In this document: positions 33,471 through 42,808 of the stretch, piece after piece
Layout: the number at the start of each line of letters is the position of its first letter
How positions within the stretch are numbered: the first letter of the stretch is position 1
Assembly (NCBI RefSeq): GCF_900573985.1
Contig: NZ_UWOK01000001.1
Coordinates: 992,001-1,056,000 of the forward strand
DNA: 64,000 bases
Direction of reading: 5' to 3'
From: Campylobacter showae
GTDB taxonomy: Bacteria; Campylobacterota; Campylobacteria; Campylobacterales; Campylobacteraceae
The notes under the pieces: generated by a model
Told to the model about the DNA's origin: nothing
The model's database searches: none
What the model saw: only the letters and a program-made list of their open reading frames with translations
Program-made: the position numbers and the translations under genes

Positions 33471-35629
33471 TGCAAAATATCAAACTAAACATCGCGGGCA
33501 TGACCTGCGTAAACTGCTCAAACGCCATCGAGCGCGTAACTAAAAAGATCTCGGGCGTGATAGATGCGAAGGTCAGCTTTGCAAACGGCTCGGGTGAATT
33601 TATCATAGAAAGCGCCGAAGTGCAAGCCGCGATAGAGGAAAAAATAAAAAAACTAGGCTACGGCGTGGCCAAAGATTTGGCGGAATTTGAAGCCAAACGC
33701 GAGAAACATATTTTAAATTTACGCCGAAATTTCCTAGCCGCTGCAGCTTTTAGCGCGGTGATCATGGCGATTGAGATGAGCGAGCAGCCAAGTGTGGCAA
33801 AATCAGCTATCATGCTGGCACTTGCCTTTATTACGATAGCTACGTGCGGGCGGGATTTTTTCATCCATGCTTACGGCGCGCTGAAAAACAAAAACTTCGA
33901 CATGAACGTACTCGTCGCGCTGGGAACAAGCACGGCGCTTGCGTACTCGATGGGAGTTTTTATCGCGGGCGAGCGCCTACCTGAAAACATGCGCCACCTC
34001 TACGTCTCGGGCGCGGCTATGATAACGGCTTTCGTGCTGCTGGGTAAATTTTTAGAAGAGCGCTCAAAAGCTCGGGCAGGCGATTATATAAAATCTCTCA
34101 TGAATATGTCGCCAAAGACCGCTCTCGTACTACAAAAAGACGGCAGCGCGCTGGAAGTGGATGCCGTGAGCCTAAAAATAGGCGACATCGCGGTCGTAAA
34201 GAGTGGCTACGCGGTGCCTTGCGACGGAGTCGTGATAAACGGCGGCGCAGAGATCGATACCTCGATGCTAACGGGCGAGAGCCTGCCCGTCTACAAGAAA
34301 CAAGGCGACGAGGTTAATGCCGGAACTATAAATTTAAACGGCTACATCAACGTAAAGGTTACAAAGCTCGCTAGCCAGACGCTTTTGTCGCAAATTTTAG
34401 AACTCTTAAGCGACGCGTCGAGCAAAAAGATGCCTATTAGCCGCTTTGCCGACCGCGTGGCAAATATCTTCGTGCCTAGCGTGATCGCTATCGCCGTCGT
34501 TACGTTTTTTGCGTGGTTTGCGCTTACGGGAAATGCGCTGCAAGGCGTGCTAAGCGCGGTTTGCGTGCTGATTATCTCGTGTCCTTGCGCGCTGGGGTTA
34601 GCTACCCCGATAGCTATCGTCTCCTCGCTATCTCTAGGCGCTAAAAACGGAATCCTCATCAAAAATCCCGAAGTTTTAGAGGTTCTTGGCGGCGTGAAAT
34701 ACGCGGTATTTGATAAAACTGGCACGCTAACTAAGGGCGAAATTTCGGTAAATTTTACCGATATAAACGATGAAAATTTAGCCAAAATCGCCGCGCTAGA
34801 GGCCAAAAGCTCGCACCCGATATCAACTGCTATCGTTAGATACGCAAACGAGCTAGGGCTTAAAATTTTAGGCGACGAAAAGGGCTTTGAAAATATCGCG
34901 GGACGCGGCGTAAAGAGCGACGATGATAGCGTGATAGCAGGCAACGAGGCATTTTTGAGCGAGCTTGGCGTGGAGATAAGCGCGCAGGCCAAAGAGCAAA
35001 TTGCCAAAGCACAAAACGAAGGAAACGGCGTAATACTCGCAGCCGTGGATAAAATTTACGTTGGATTTATAGCGCTTAGCGACAGGGTAAAGGACGACGC
35101 CGTGCAGGCTATGCAAAGCCTAAAAAGCGCCGGCGTAACGCCGGTGATGCTAACCGGGGATAACGCCTTCACCGCTAAAAACGTAGCGTGCAAGCTAGGC
35201 GTAGAAAAGGTCTTTGCCGGTATGTTGCCTAATGAAAAATTTGAAACCATAAAACGCCTGCAAGAAGAGGGTGCGGTGCTGTTTGTCGGCGACGGTATCA
35301 ACGACGCCGCACCGCTAAAACAAGCAAATGCCGGCATCGCGATGAGTAGCGGCGCGGACATCGCAAAAGAGGCCGGCGACATAGTGCTAGTAAAAAATGA
35401 CCTAAAAAGCGCGGTTTCTACGATAAATTTAGCCAGAGAAACAATGAAAACGATAAGGCAAAATTTGTTTTGGGCGTTTGTTTATAACGCCGTTTGCATC
35501 CCCGTCGCGGCCGGAGTTTTAGCGCCGTTAGGACTCATGCTAACGCCTGTTTACGGGGCTGCGGCGATGTGCTTTAGCTCGGTCACGGTCGTGTTAAATT
35601 CGATCAGATTACGATTTAAACAAATCTAA
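33470..35629 (+). CDS. copA: Copper-exporting P1B-type ATPase
   Basis: 719 residues from ATG 33470; a TTG just before it is less likely. One N-terminal HMA domain (GMTCVNCSNAI, residues about 10-20) is followed by membrane helices, the actuator TGES (MLTGESLPVY), the metal-transport CPC (ISCPCALGLATP), the phosphorylation site DKTGTLTKG, SSHPIS of the nucleotide domain and GDGINDAAPL. CPC plus the C-terminal MCFSSVTVVLNSIRLR points to Cu(I) export. It is coupled by a TGATG overlap to the CopZ-like gene. No copper-responsive regulator gene is adjacent. Confidence 0.93.
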   Translation: MQNIKLNIAGMTCVNCSNAIERVTKKISGVIDAKVSFANGSGEFIIESAEVQAAIEEKIKKLGYGVAKDLAEFEAKREKHILNLRRNFLAAAAFSAVIMAIEMSEQPSVAKSAIMLALAFITIATCGRDFFIHAYGALKNKNFDMNVLVALGTSTALAYSMGVFIAGERLPENMRHLYVSGAAMITAFVLLGKFLEERSKARAGDYIKSLMNMSPKTALVLQKDGSALEVDAVSLKIGDIAVVKSGYAVPCDGVVINGGAEIDTSMLTGESLPVYKKQGDEVNAGTINLNGYINVKVTKLASQTLLSQILELLSDASSKKMPISRFADRVANIFVPSVIAIAVVTFFAWFALTGNALQGVLSAVCVLIISCPCALGLATPIAIVSSLSLGAKNGILIKNPEVLEVLGGVKYAVFDKTGTLTKGEISVNFTDINDENLAKIAALEAKSSHPISTAIVRYANELGLKILGDEKGFENIAGRGVKSDDDSVIAGNEAFLSELGVEISAQAKEQIAKAQNEGNGVILAAVDKIYVGFIALSDRVKDDAVQAMQSLKSAGVTPVMLTGDNAFTAKNVACKLGVEKVFAGMLPNEKFETIKRLQEEGAVLFVGDGINDAAPLKQANAGIAMSSGADIAKEAGDIVLVKNDLKSAVSTINLARETMKTIRQNLFWAFVYNAVCIPVAAGVLAPLGLMLTPVYGAAAMCFSSVTVVLNSIRLRFKQI

Positions 35630-35678
35630 AATTTAGCCTAAATTTTGTAAAATCCCGCAAAAAATACAAAGGAAAATG

Positions 35679-36236
35679 ATGAATTTGGGTAAATTTTATG
35701 CCGTGATCGCAAGAATATTTGCGTTAAATTTCGCTTTGCCGCCGAGCACGAAGCTTTTTAGCGAGCTAAATAAAAATCCGAAATGGATAATAACAAACGA
35801 CAGCGAAGCAAACGCCAAGGGGCGCGAGCTATACGAGGAGTCGGTAAAAGGCGAGAGTATAGAAGAGATCGCGAAAGACTTCGCAAATTTGAAAAAATAT
35901 TTTAACGCGGAGTTTTTTTTCGAGGGCGATAAGGCGCGCCTGGAGGGCTTTTATAAAAAATGTAAATTTAGCCCGAATTTAAATGTCAGCGCGCTTGATA
36001 GCGCAACAAACGAGCTTTCGTTTTTCTCCTCCGTCGTCGAGCTAAAACAAGACGAGCTAACGAAGGAAATTCTGGGCGTTTTACTAAGCTCGTATCTGCT
36101 ACCCTACGCTAAAAAGCTAGCCCCGGTCCTGCAAAACGAAGCAAAAAGTAAATTTTATCGCGCGATGGGGTATCTTTTCGAGGATTTTGCGAACGGCATA
36201 GAAAATACGCTAAAAGTCAAAGTCGTACCTAGATGA
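35679..36236 (+). CDS. Probable TorD-family chaperone
   Basis: 185 residues; I prefer ATG 35679 over 35676 because AAAGGA then has normal spacing. All-helical and soluble. [13 protein letters not shown] at the N-terminus and [15 protein letters not shown], then [16 protein letters not shown] and [13 protein letters not shown], follow the TorD/DmsD/NarJ layout, in which such proteins bind Tat signal peptides of molybdoenzymes. The match is by pattern and not strong. The stop overlaps lgt (ATGA). A molybdoenzyme client could be the nap system elsewhere in the window, though NapA normally uses NapD. Confidence 0.5.
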   Translation: MNLGKFYAVIARIFALNFALPPSTKLFSELNKNPKWIITNDSEANAKGRELYEESVKGESIEEIAKDFANLKKYFNAEFFFEGDKARLEGFYKKCKFSPNLNVSALDSATNELSFFSSVVELKQDELTKEILGVLLSSYLLPYAKKLAPVLQNEAKSKFYRAMGYLFEDFANGIENTLKVKVVPR

Positions 36237-37048
36237 GTTGGTGGAACGACTTTTATATAAATTTCGATCCGGTCGCGTTTGAGCTGTTTGGCATCAAGGT
36301 GCACTGGTACGGGATAATGTACGTCCTGGCGCTGCTCGTGGCGCTCGGGGTGGCTAAATTTATCGTCAAGCGCGATAATATGCAAATTTCAAATTCGATG
36401 CTTGATAATTATTTCTTTTGGGTGGAAATCGGCGTGATACTGGGCGCGAGGCTGGGCTACATCGTCATTTATGATCCAAATACCGCTTATTATCTCACTC
36501 ATCCTTGGCAGATTTTTAACCCCTTTCACAACGGTGAATTTGTCGGCATTCGCGGTATGAGCTATCACGGCGCGGTGGTCGGGTTTTTGATAGCGACATG
36601 GGCTTTTTGCCGTAAATTTAAGCAAAATTTGTGGCAGCTTTTAGACCTCGTCGCGCTTAGCATCCCGCTTGGATATTTTTTCGGTCGCATCGGAAATTTT
36701 TTAAATCAAGAGCTTTTCGGTCGTATCACGGACGTCTCATGGGCGATCAACGTCGCAGGACAGATGCGCCATCCATCGCAAATTTACGAAGCCGTTTTGG
36801 AGGGGCTTGCAGTTTTTGCTATCCTTTTTGTTTATAGAAAATTTAAAAAATTTGACGGCGAACTTATCGCTCTTTATGCCATACTTTATACCTTTGCTAG
36901 GTTTGTATGCGAGTTCTTTAGAGAGCCTGATTTTGGGATCGGCTTTGTATTTTTAAATTTTTCTATGGGGCAAATACTATCTTTATTGATGTTTGCATGC
37001 GGTATTTTCCTTTATCTTATCTTAAATAAAAAATATACAAAGTTTTAA
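36233..37048 (+). CDS. lgt: Prolipoprotein diacylglyceryl transferase
   Basis: 271 residues, seven hydrophobic segments, inner membrane. It transfers diacylglycerol from phosphatidylglycerol to the lipobox cysteine of prolipoproteins. Landmarks: [35 protein letters not shown] (the H-G-G region) and the signature [16 protein letters not shown], followed by [17 protein letters not shown] overlap with the upstream gene. The lipoproteins at 48096 and 57519 would be clients. Confidence 0.95.
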   Translation: MSWWNDFYINFDPVAFELFGIKVHWYGIMYVLALLVALGVAKFIVKRDNMQISNSMLDNYFFWVEIGVILGARLGYIVIYDPNTAYYLTHPWQIFNPFHNGEFVGIRGMSYHGAVVGFLIATWAFCRKFKQNLWQLLDLVALSIPLGYFFGRIGNFLNQELFGRITDVSWAINVAGQMRHPSQIYEAVLEGLAVFAILFVYRKFKKFDGELIALYAILYTFARFVCEFFREPDFGIGFVFLNFSMGQILSLLMFACGIFLYLILNKKYTKF

Positions 37049-37093
37049 AAGGTTTTTAAAGTAATTTACGATACTATTACGCCGTTTTTATAG

Positions 37094-37131
37094 TGTCATA
37101 ATTTAATTTTCTTTTAAGTTATGATAACTTA
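37094..37131 (+). promoter_or_regulatory. Promoter and 17-bp palindrome upstream of frdC
   Basis: TGTCATAAT (extended -10, CATAAT at 37097-37102) is followed at 37115-37131 by the perfect inverted repeat TAAGTTATGATAACTTA, 22 bp before the frdC ATG. Position just downstream of the transcription start suits a repressor operator or an mRNA hairpin. Confidence 0.5.
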
Positions 37132-37153
37132 TCTCAATTTTATAGGAGGGCTC

Positions 37154-37852
37154 ATGAGTGGGCTAATCGAGGGCTTCTTGGGTAGGCAAGCGGATACGAA
37201 AAAAAGTCGTACTCCTGCCGTTTGGGACAGATGGCAAAGTATAACGGGACTGATTTTGGCCTGTTTTATTTTGTGCCACATGGTATTTACCTCTACCATT
37301 TTATTCGGCAAAGGCGCATTTAACGCCGTTGTAGGTTTTGCGGAGGCTAAATTTTTATTCGGCGAGGCTACGTGGTGGATCACTAACGTTATCGCTGCGG
37401 TAATATTCGTCGTTTTTATCGCTCACGCATTTTTAGCGATGAGAAAATTCCCTGCAAACTATAGACAATACATCATGTTTAGAGGTCACAAAGACCGCAT
37501 GAAGCACCTTGACACTACGCTTTGGTGGTTTCAGTTTTTGACCGGTTTTGCTCTATTTTTCGCAGCTAGCGCGCACCTAGTCGATATAATCTTCGGCGGA
37601 CACATCACTGCCGATAAATCAGCGGCTGCATTTCATCAACTAGAAATTTTTTACTTCGCTTTACTTGTATTTATGGTCGTTCACGCTAGCGTGGGAATGT
37701 ACCGCCTATACGTAAAATGGATAAGCATCGACGGAGTAAACAAACAAGAGATGTTCGCAAAAAGAAATAAAGCCAAAACAGCGATATTTGCGGTTTTTGG
37801 AGTGCTCGCGGTCATCGCGCTGATCGCCGATTTCGTGTGGATCAGTCTTTAG
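37154..37852 (+). CDS. frdC: Fumarate reductase cytochrome b subunit
   Basis: 232 residues from ATG 37154 behind AGGAGG; a longer frame from 37121 would begin inside the palindrome. Five membrane helices of the Wolinella-type di-heme subunit with haem-ligand histidines in LCHMVFTS-like ILCHMVF, FIAHAFLAMRKFP, ASAHLVDII and VVHASVGMYRL. It oxidises menaquinol and passes electrons to FrdB. First gene of frdCAB, 18 bp before frdA. Confidence 0.93.
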   Translation: MSGLIEGFLGRQADTKKSRTPAVWDRWQSITGLILACFILCHMVFTSTILFGKGAFNAVVGFAEAKFLFGEATWWITNVIAAVIFVVFIAHAFLAMRKFPANYRQYIMFRGHKDRMKHLDTTLWWFQFLTGFALFFAASAHLVDIIFGGHITADKSAAAFHQLEIFYFALLVFMVVHASVGMYRLYVKWISIDGVNKQEMFAKRNKAKTAIFAVFGVLAVIALIADFVWISL

Positions 37853-37870
37853 GAAAAGGAGCTTTAAAAA

Positions 37871-39889
37871 ATGAACGTAAAATATTATGATGCATTGGTT
37901 ATCGGAGGCGGTCTAGCGGGGCTTCGCGCTGCCGTTGCCGCTGGAGAAAAGGGGCTAAGTACGGTAGTTTTAAGCCTAATTCCCGTTAAGCGCTCGCACT
38001 CTGCGGCTGCACAAGGCGGCATGCAAGCCTCTTTGGGAAATTCAAAAATGAGCGAAGGCGACAACGAGGACGTACACTTTGCCGACACGGTAAAAGGTAG
38101 CGACTGGGGCTGCGACCAGCAAGTTGCACGTATGTTTTGTCAAACCGCGCCTAAGGCGATCCGCGAGCTAGCGGCTTGGGGCGTGCCTTGGACTCGTATC
38201 ACAAAAGGCGAGAGAAGCGCTATCATCAACGCTCAAAAAACGACTATCGTAGAAAAAGAAGAAGTCCATGGACTAATCCACAGTCGCGACTTTGGCGGAA
38301 CTAAAAAATGGAGAACCTGCTTTACGGCGGATGCTACGGGTCACACGATGCTTTTTGCCGTAGCAAACGAAGCGCTAAAACATAACGTCGAAATCCACGA
38401 TAGAAAAGAAGCTATCGCGCTAATCCACGCAAACAACCGCTGTTATGGCGCGATCGTTCGCGATCTGGTAAATGGCGAGATCACGGCATACGTCGCAAAA
38501 GGCACATTGATCGCTACGGGCGGCTACGGTAGGGTCTATAAACACACCACAAACGCCGTAGTTTGTGAAGGTATTGGCGCTGCTATCGCTCTTGAGACGG
38601 GCGTAGCGCAACTAGGAAACATGGAAGCGGTGCAGTTTCACCCGACTCCGATCGTTCCGAGCGGTATCTTGCTAACAGAAGGTTGCCGCGGCGACGGCGG
38701 AATTTTACGCGATGTGGATGGATATCGCTTTATGCCCGACTACGAACCTGAGAAGAAAGAACTAGCTAGCCGCGACGTCGTAAGCCGCCGCATCATGGAG
38801 CATATTAAAAAAGGTAAAGGTGTAAAAGGCCCTTACGCCGAGCACGTTTGGCTAGATATCTCGATCCTTGGACGCGAGCATATCGAGAAAAACTTACGCG
38901 ACGTTCAAGAAATTTGCGAAATCTTTAACGGCATCGATCCTGCCGATACCGAAGTATATACTGACGAGAACGGACGTCAGCGCGGTAAAGGCTGGGCGCC
39001 GATCCTGCCTATGCAGCACTACTCAATGGGCGGCATAAAAACTAAGCCTACAGGCGAGAGCCCGACGCTAGCGGGTCTATTTAGCGCCGGCGAGGCAGCA
39101 TGCTGGGATATGCACGGATTTAACCGTCTAGGCGGTAACTCTGTTTCGGAAACGGTCGTCGCAGGCATGATCGTGGGTGATTATTTTGCTGACTACTGCG
39201 GTAGCCACGAGATCGAGATAAATACTAACGACATCGAAAAATTCGTTAAAAAAGAGGAAGACTATCTAAAGAGCCTTGTCGAAAAAGAGGGCAAATTTAA
39301 CGTATTTGAGATAAAAAATAAGATGAAAGATATCATGTGGGAGCACGTGGCGATCTTTAGAACGGGTGAAGGTCTAGCCGTAGCGGTAAAAGAGCTAGAA
39401 GAGCTTTATAAACAATCTTTAGACGTTAAAGTCGCAAACAAAGCACTATTTGGCAACCCTGAGCTTGAGGAAGCCTACCGCGTACCAAAGATGCTAAAAC
39501 TGGCCCTTTGTATCGCAAAAGGCGCGCTTGATCGCACCGAGAGCCGCGGAGCGCACTACCGCGAAGACTATCCGAAACGCGACGACCTAAACTGGCTAAA
39601 CAGAACTCTAACTAGCTGGAAAGAGGGCGATACGCTACCGACTATCGTGTATGAGCCGCTTGATATTATGAAAATGGAAATTCCGCCGGCATTCCGCGGA
39701 TACGGAGCTAAGGGCAACATCATCGAGCACCCGGATAGCGCCGTGCGCCAAGCGCAGGTCGATGAGATCCGCGCCAAAATGGAAGCCGAAGGCAAAGGCA
39801 GATATGAGATCCAAGAAGCGCTAATGCACTATGATCTTCAGCCTAAATATAAAGCACCAAACGAAAGAGCAGGAATAGGATATGAGTAG
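37871..39889 (+). CDS. frdA: Fumarate reductase flavoprotein subunit
   Basis: 672 residues. FAD-binding [10 protein letters not shown] at the N-terminus, the covalent flavin site [20 protein letters not shown] and [11 protein letters not shown] of the capping/active-site domain, RVLHTHxxR-equivalent SRDVVSRRI, and HYSMGGIKT with [21 protein letters not shown]. This is the epsilonproteobacterial QFR form, which reduces fumarate to succinate at the cytoplasmic face as terminal step of anaerobic respiration. Start behind AAAGGAGC; overlaps frdB by 8 bp. Confidence 0.96.
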   Translation: MNVKYYDALVIGGGLAGLRAAVAAGEKGLSTVVLSLIPVKRSHSAAAQGGMQASLGNSKMSEGDNEDVHFADTVKGSDWGCDQQVARMFCQTAPKAIRELAAWGVPWTRITKGERSAIINAQKTTIVEKEEVHGLIHSRDFGGTKKWRTCFTADATGHTMLFAVANEALKHNVEIHDRKEAIALIHANNRCYGAIVRDLVNGEITAYVAKGTLIATGGYGRVYKHTTNAVVCEGIGAAIALETGVAQLGNMEAVQFHPTPIVPSGILLTEGCRGDGGILRDVDGYRFMPDYEPEKKELASRDVVSRRIMEHIKKGKGVKGPYAEHVWLDISILGREHIEKNLRDVQEICEIFNGIDPADTEVYTDENGRQRGKGWAPILPMQHYSMGGIKTKPTGESPTLAGLFSAGEAACWDMHGFNRLGGNSVSETVVAGMIVGDYFADYCGSHEIEINTNDIEKFVKKEEDYLKSLVEKEGKFNVFEIKNKMKDIMWEHVAIFRTGEGLAVAVKELEELYKQSLDVKVANKALFGNPELEEAYRVPKMLKLALCIAKGALDRTESRGAHYREDYPKRDDLNWLNRTLTSWKEGDTLPTIVYEPLDIMKMEIPPAFRGYGAKGNIIEHPDSAVRQAQVDEIRAKMEAEGKGRYEIQEALMHYDLQPKYKAPNERAGIGYE

Positions 39890-40601
39890 AAAAATAACCA
39901 TAAAAGCATTTAAATATAATCCGTTAAGCAAAATTTCAAAGCCGCATTTCGCGACCTACGAGCTAGAAGAAACCGACGGCATGACGCTTTTTATAGCGTT
40001 AAATCAAATTCGCGAGAAATTTGACCCGGATCTTAGCTTTGACTTCGTTTGCCGCGCCGGTATCTGCGGAAGCTGCGGTATGCTAGTTAACGGTACGCCA
40101 AAGCTTGCTTGCCGTACGCTAACTAAAGACTATCCAGGCGGCGTGATCGAGCTTATGCCTTTGCCAGTATTTAAGTTACTAAAAGACTTAAGCGTAGACA
40201 CCGGCAACTGGATGAATGCGATGAGTAAGCGCGTGGAGAGCTGGATACACACAGACCACGAGACCGATATCTCCAAGCTTGAGGAAAAAGTCGAGCCTGA
40301 AGTCGCGCAAGAGGTATTTGAGCTTGACCGCTGCATCGAGTGTGGTATCTGCGTAGCTGCGTGCGGTACGGCTATCATGAGGCCTGATTTCATCGGTGCG
40401 GTCGGACTTAACCGCGTAGCTAGATTTAAAATCGACGCGCTTGATAAGCGAACCGACGAGGACTTTTACGAGCTTATCGGCGACGATGACGGCGTGTTTG
40501 GCTGTATGACTTTGCTAGGCTGCGAGGATAACTGCCCTAAACACCTTCCACTTCAAAGCAGGATCGCATATATGCGCAGAAAGATGGCTGTAATAAAGTA
40601 G
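39882..40601 (+). CDS. frdB: Fumarate reductase iron-sulfur subunit
   Basis: 239 residues. [2Fe-2S] site [11 protein letters not shown] with its fourth Cys in KLACRTL; [4Fe-4S] and [3Fe-4S] ligands in [12 protein letters not shown] and [12 protein letters not shown]. It relays electrons from FrdC haems to FrdA flavin. Starts within frdA (8-bp overlap), so stoichiometric translation is likely. Followed immediately by a strong terminator. Confidence 0.96.
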   Translation: MSRKITIKAFKYNPLSKISKPHFATYELEETDGMTLFIALNQIREKFDPDLSFDFVCRAGICGSCGMLVNGTPKLACRTLTKDYPGGVIELMPLPVFKLLKDLSVDTGNWMNAMSKRVESWIHTDHETDISKLEEKVEPEVAQEVFELDRCIECGICVAACGTAIMRPDFIGAVGLNRVARFKIDALDKRTDEDFYELIGDDDGVFGCMTLLGCEDNCPKHLPLQSRIAYMRRKMAVIK

Positions 40602-40603
40602 CC

Positions 40604-40627
40604 AAGGGGTCTTAGGACCCCTTTTAA
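40604..40627 (+). terminator. Rho-independent terminator of frdCAB
   Basis: AAGGGGTC (40604-40611) and GACCCCTT (40616-40623) form an 8-bp stem with a TTAG loop, followed by T-rich sequence. Confidence 0.88.
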
Positions 40628-40889
40628 ATTTAACTTCAAATTTTACTTCTATTTCTATTTTACTTCTCTCAAATTTTTATTGTCAAATTTATTTAAATTT
40701 TGATGATCTATGCCGTATGTGATTTTTTGAAAAACATGGACATACAAAAACGCCAAATTTTGCTTTAATAAAAATTTGATTTGATAGTAGCATCTTTGGT
40801 CTGATCGGGCTTATTTTTTAAAAGTATGATAAAGGTAAAAATGTCTTTAAATTTGTGTTTTAGTAGATTTTGAAATATTATAAAATGAC

Positions 40890-41250
40890 ACTTGGTGGAA
40901 GCGAGGGGGATCGAACCCCTGTCCAAAAACAAACCGATCGCAGCCTCTACACGTTTAGCAAAAGTGAAAATTTCATCTAAAAGGGCTCACTTTCCAAAAC
41001 CTTATTTTAGACTAAGACAAGATTTCGGCTAGCAGCTCGTCAGGCCGCCAACCTACGCTAGCTAGGGTTACTCGCTGTTATCTTAGCTAGTATCGGACTA
41101 GGCGAGGCTCAACTGAACTTACGCAGCTTTAGCGTAAGCAGGAGCGTAGTTAACGTTGTTTGCGTTTAAATTTATTTGAGCTTTTTACGCTTTGCTCAAA
41201 GCGACGTGCCACCGTGACCGCTCTGCTCCTGTCGAAGCCAAGTCGCTCCC
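40890..41250 (-). ncRNA. ssrA: Transfer-messenger RNA (tmRNA)
   Basis: On the minus strand the RNA begins GGGAGCGACTTGGCTTCGAC and ends in ...TCGCTTCCACCA, so the alanine-tRNA-like acceptor closes (GGGAGCG with CGCTTCC). The T-arm appears as GGGGTTCGATCCCC in the + strand complement near 40900. The tag frame is 41163-41119: A-N-N-V-N-Y-A-P-A-Y-A-K-A-A then TAA, close to the tag of other Campylobacter. About 361 nt, one-piece form. With SmpB it rescues stalled ribosomes and marks the products for proteolysis. Confidence 0.95.
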
Positions 41251-41291
41251 GTAAGAATAGGCTAAATTTAGCCTCGTTTTAAAGGTTGTGG

Positions 41292-41320
41292 ATTATATTA
41301 TTTTTTGTATTTTTTGTCAA
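41292..41320 (-). promoter_or_regulatory. Consensus sigma-70 promoter of ssrA
   Basis: On the minus strand TTGACA (41320-41315), 17 bp, then TATAAT (41297-41292): a perfect consensus promoter. The -35 overlaps the stop codon of the upstream HPt gene. The primary transcript would start about 35 nt before mature tmRNA and contains the palindrome AGGCTAAATTTAGCCT at 41259-41274. Confidence 0.85.
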
Positions 41321-41724
41321 ACGTCTAGTTTTTGAGGGATTTTTACGATATTGGCGTCCAACAGACTGAAAAACTCGGCATCGTTTTCTATATCGTTTTT
41401 GTATCTATTAAACTGGTCGCTCAACAAAAGCAACCAGTCTACAAAGTCATCGTTTGCGGGCCCTTGTAGTTCCCTTGCTTCGCCGCAAATTTCCTCTGCT
41501 AGCGTAGTTAATTTTAATATAGGATCAAGCTTCATAAAGCCTGCAGCAGACTTAATATTATGAAAAATTCTAAAAAGCTCGCCGATATAGCCACTATACC
41601 TATCCGGTCTGGTGAGCCCTATGATGAGTGGTTCCATCAGATCGCACATCAAGGAGTAATGCGACAAAAACTCCTCCACGATGTCGTAAGAGTAGTCTAT
41701 CTCAAGGCTTCTTAGTATTCCCAT
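41317..41724 (-). CDS. HPt (histidine phosphotransfer) domain protein
   Basis: 135 residues, all-helical. FRIFHNIKSAAGFMKLDPI contains the phosphorylatable His55 in the standard HPt/CheA-P1 context (HxxKxxxG), followed by LTTLAEEICGEAREL. A stand-alone phosphorelay shuttle in two-component signalling; no kinase or response regulator is adjacent. The stop codon lies inside the ssrA -35 box. Start behind AGGAAAAT. Confidence 0.85.
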   Translation of the reverse strand: MGILRSLEIDYSYDIVEEFLSHYSLMCDLMEPLIIGLTRPDRYSGYIGELFRIFHNIKSAAGFMKLDPILKLTTLAEEICGEARELQGPANDDFVDWLLLLSDQFNRYKNDIENDAEFFSLLDANIVKIPQKLDV

Positions 41725-41808
41725 TTATTTTCCTTAAAACTATTATCGTGATTGTAACATTTTTTTGATAAAATTAAAAATAAAATACCGAAATTTAAGG
41801 AAAAATTT

Positions 41809-42612
41809 ATGCTAGAAAATGACAAAAAAGTTACAATTAATGATATAATTAATAAAAAGGGTGTAGAGCCTATCGTTATGATCACCGCTTATGACGCTCT
41901 TTTTGCGCGGCTTTTTGATGATTACGTCGATATTATCTTGGTTGGCGACAGTCTAAATATGAGCTTTAACGGCAAAAAAGACACCCTTAGCTTAAAAATG
42001 AACGACGCGCTTTATCACGTTAAGGCCGTTTTGCAGGGCGCAAAGCGCGCTTTTGTCGTGGCCGATATGCCATTTGGCAGCTATCAGGATGAAAAATCCG
42101 CACTAAAAAACGCGACTAAATTTATCAAAGCGGGCGCGGACGCCGTCAAATTTGAAGGCGGTCTAAAAGCCGCTCCCATCGTAAAAAGGCTCGTTGGCGA
42201 GGGTATAAACGTGATGGCTCACATCGGACTCATGCCTCAGTTCGTGCGAAACGAAGGCGGCTACAAGATAAAAGGACGCAGCGAGGCTGACGAAGCGCGC
42301 TTGATCGACGAGGCGAAAACGCTCGAGCGTGCTGGAGCGTTTTCGGCCGTGGTCGAGGGCACGCTAAGCCCGGTTGCGGCAAAGGTCGCAAAGAGCGTAC
42401 AAATGCCCATCACCGGTATCGGCGCAGGTGCCGACGTAGACGGACAAGTGCTCGTGTGGAGCGATATGCTCGGCTTTTTTGACGAGTTTAAGCCAAAATT
42501 CGTCAAGCGCTATCTTGACGGAGCAAATTTGGTGCGAACGGCGGTAGAAGCCTACGCTCGCGAAGTTAGAAAAAAGACCTTTCCGAGCGAGGAGTTCGAG
42601 TATAAAATTTAG
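41809..42612 (+). CDS. panB: 3-methyl-2-oxobutanoate hydroxymethyltransferase
   Basis: 267 residues behind AAGGAAAAAT. First step of pantothenate synthesis: ketopantoate from alpha-ketoisovalerate and methylene-tetrahydrofolate. Family motifs: MITAYDALFARLFD, ILVGDSLNM, VADMPFGSYQ, GADAVKFEGG, VMAHIGLMPQ and the C-terminal ITGIGAGADVDGQVLVWSDMLG. panC and panD do not follow in this window. Confidence 0.95.
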   Translation: MLENDKKVTINDIINKKGVEPIVMITAYDALFARLFDDYVDIILVGDSLNMSFNGKKDTLSLKMNDALYHVKAVLQGAKRAFVVADMPFGSYQDEKSALKNATKFIKAGADAVKFEGGLKAAPIVKRLVGEGINVMAHIGLMPQFVRNEGGYKIKGRSEADEARLIDEAKTLERAGAFSAVVEGTLSPVAAKVAKSVQMPITGIGAGADVDGQVLVWSDMLGFFDEFKPKFVKRYLDGANLVRTAVEAYAREVRKKTFPSEEFEYKI

Positions 42613-42808
42613 CTTGTTTTGGGCAAATCTAGTCGGCGGGGTAAATTTGATCACCCGGCAAACGGCGGCAAATTTGGTCCTTAGGCGTTAAATTTGGCGA
42701 GTAGAGTTTGGGTTAAATTTGATCACTTGCATTTACCCGCCCCTCGCCAAATTTGACGGGCAAATTTGGCTATCAAAACAAGGCTAGATTAAAAACAAGG
42801 AGCGAGTT

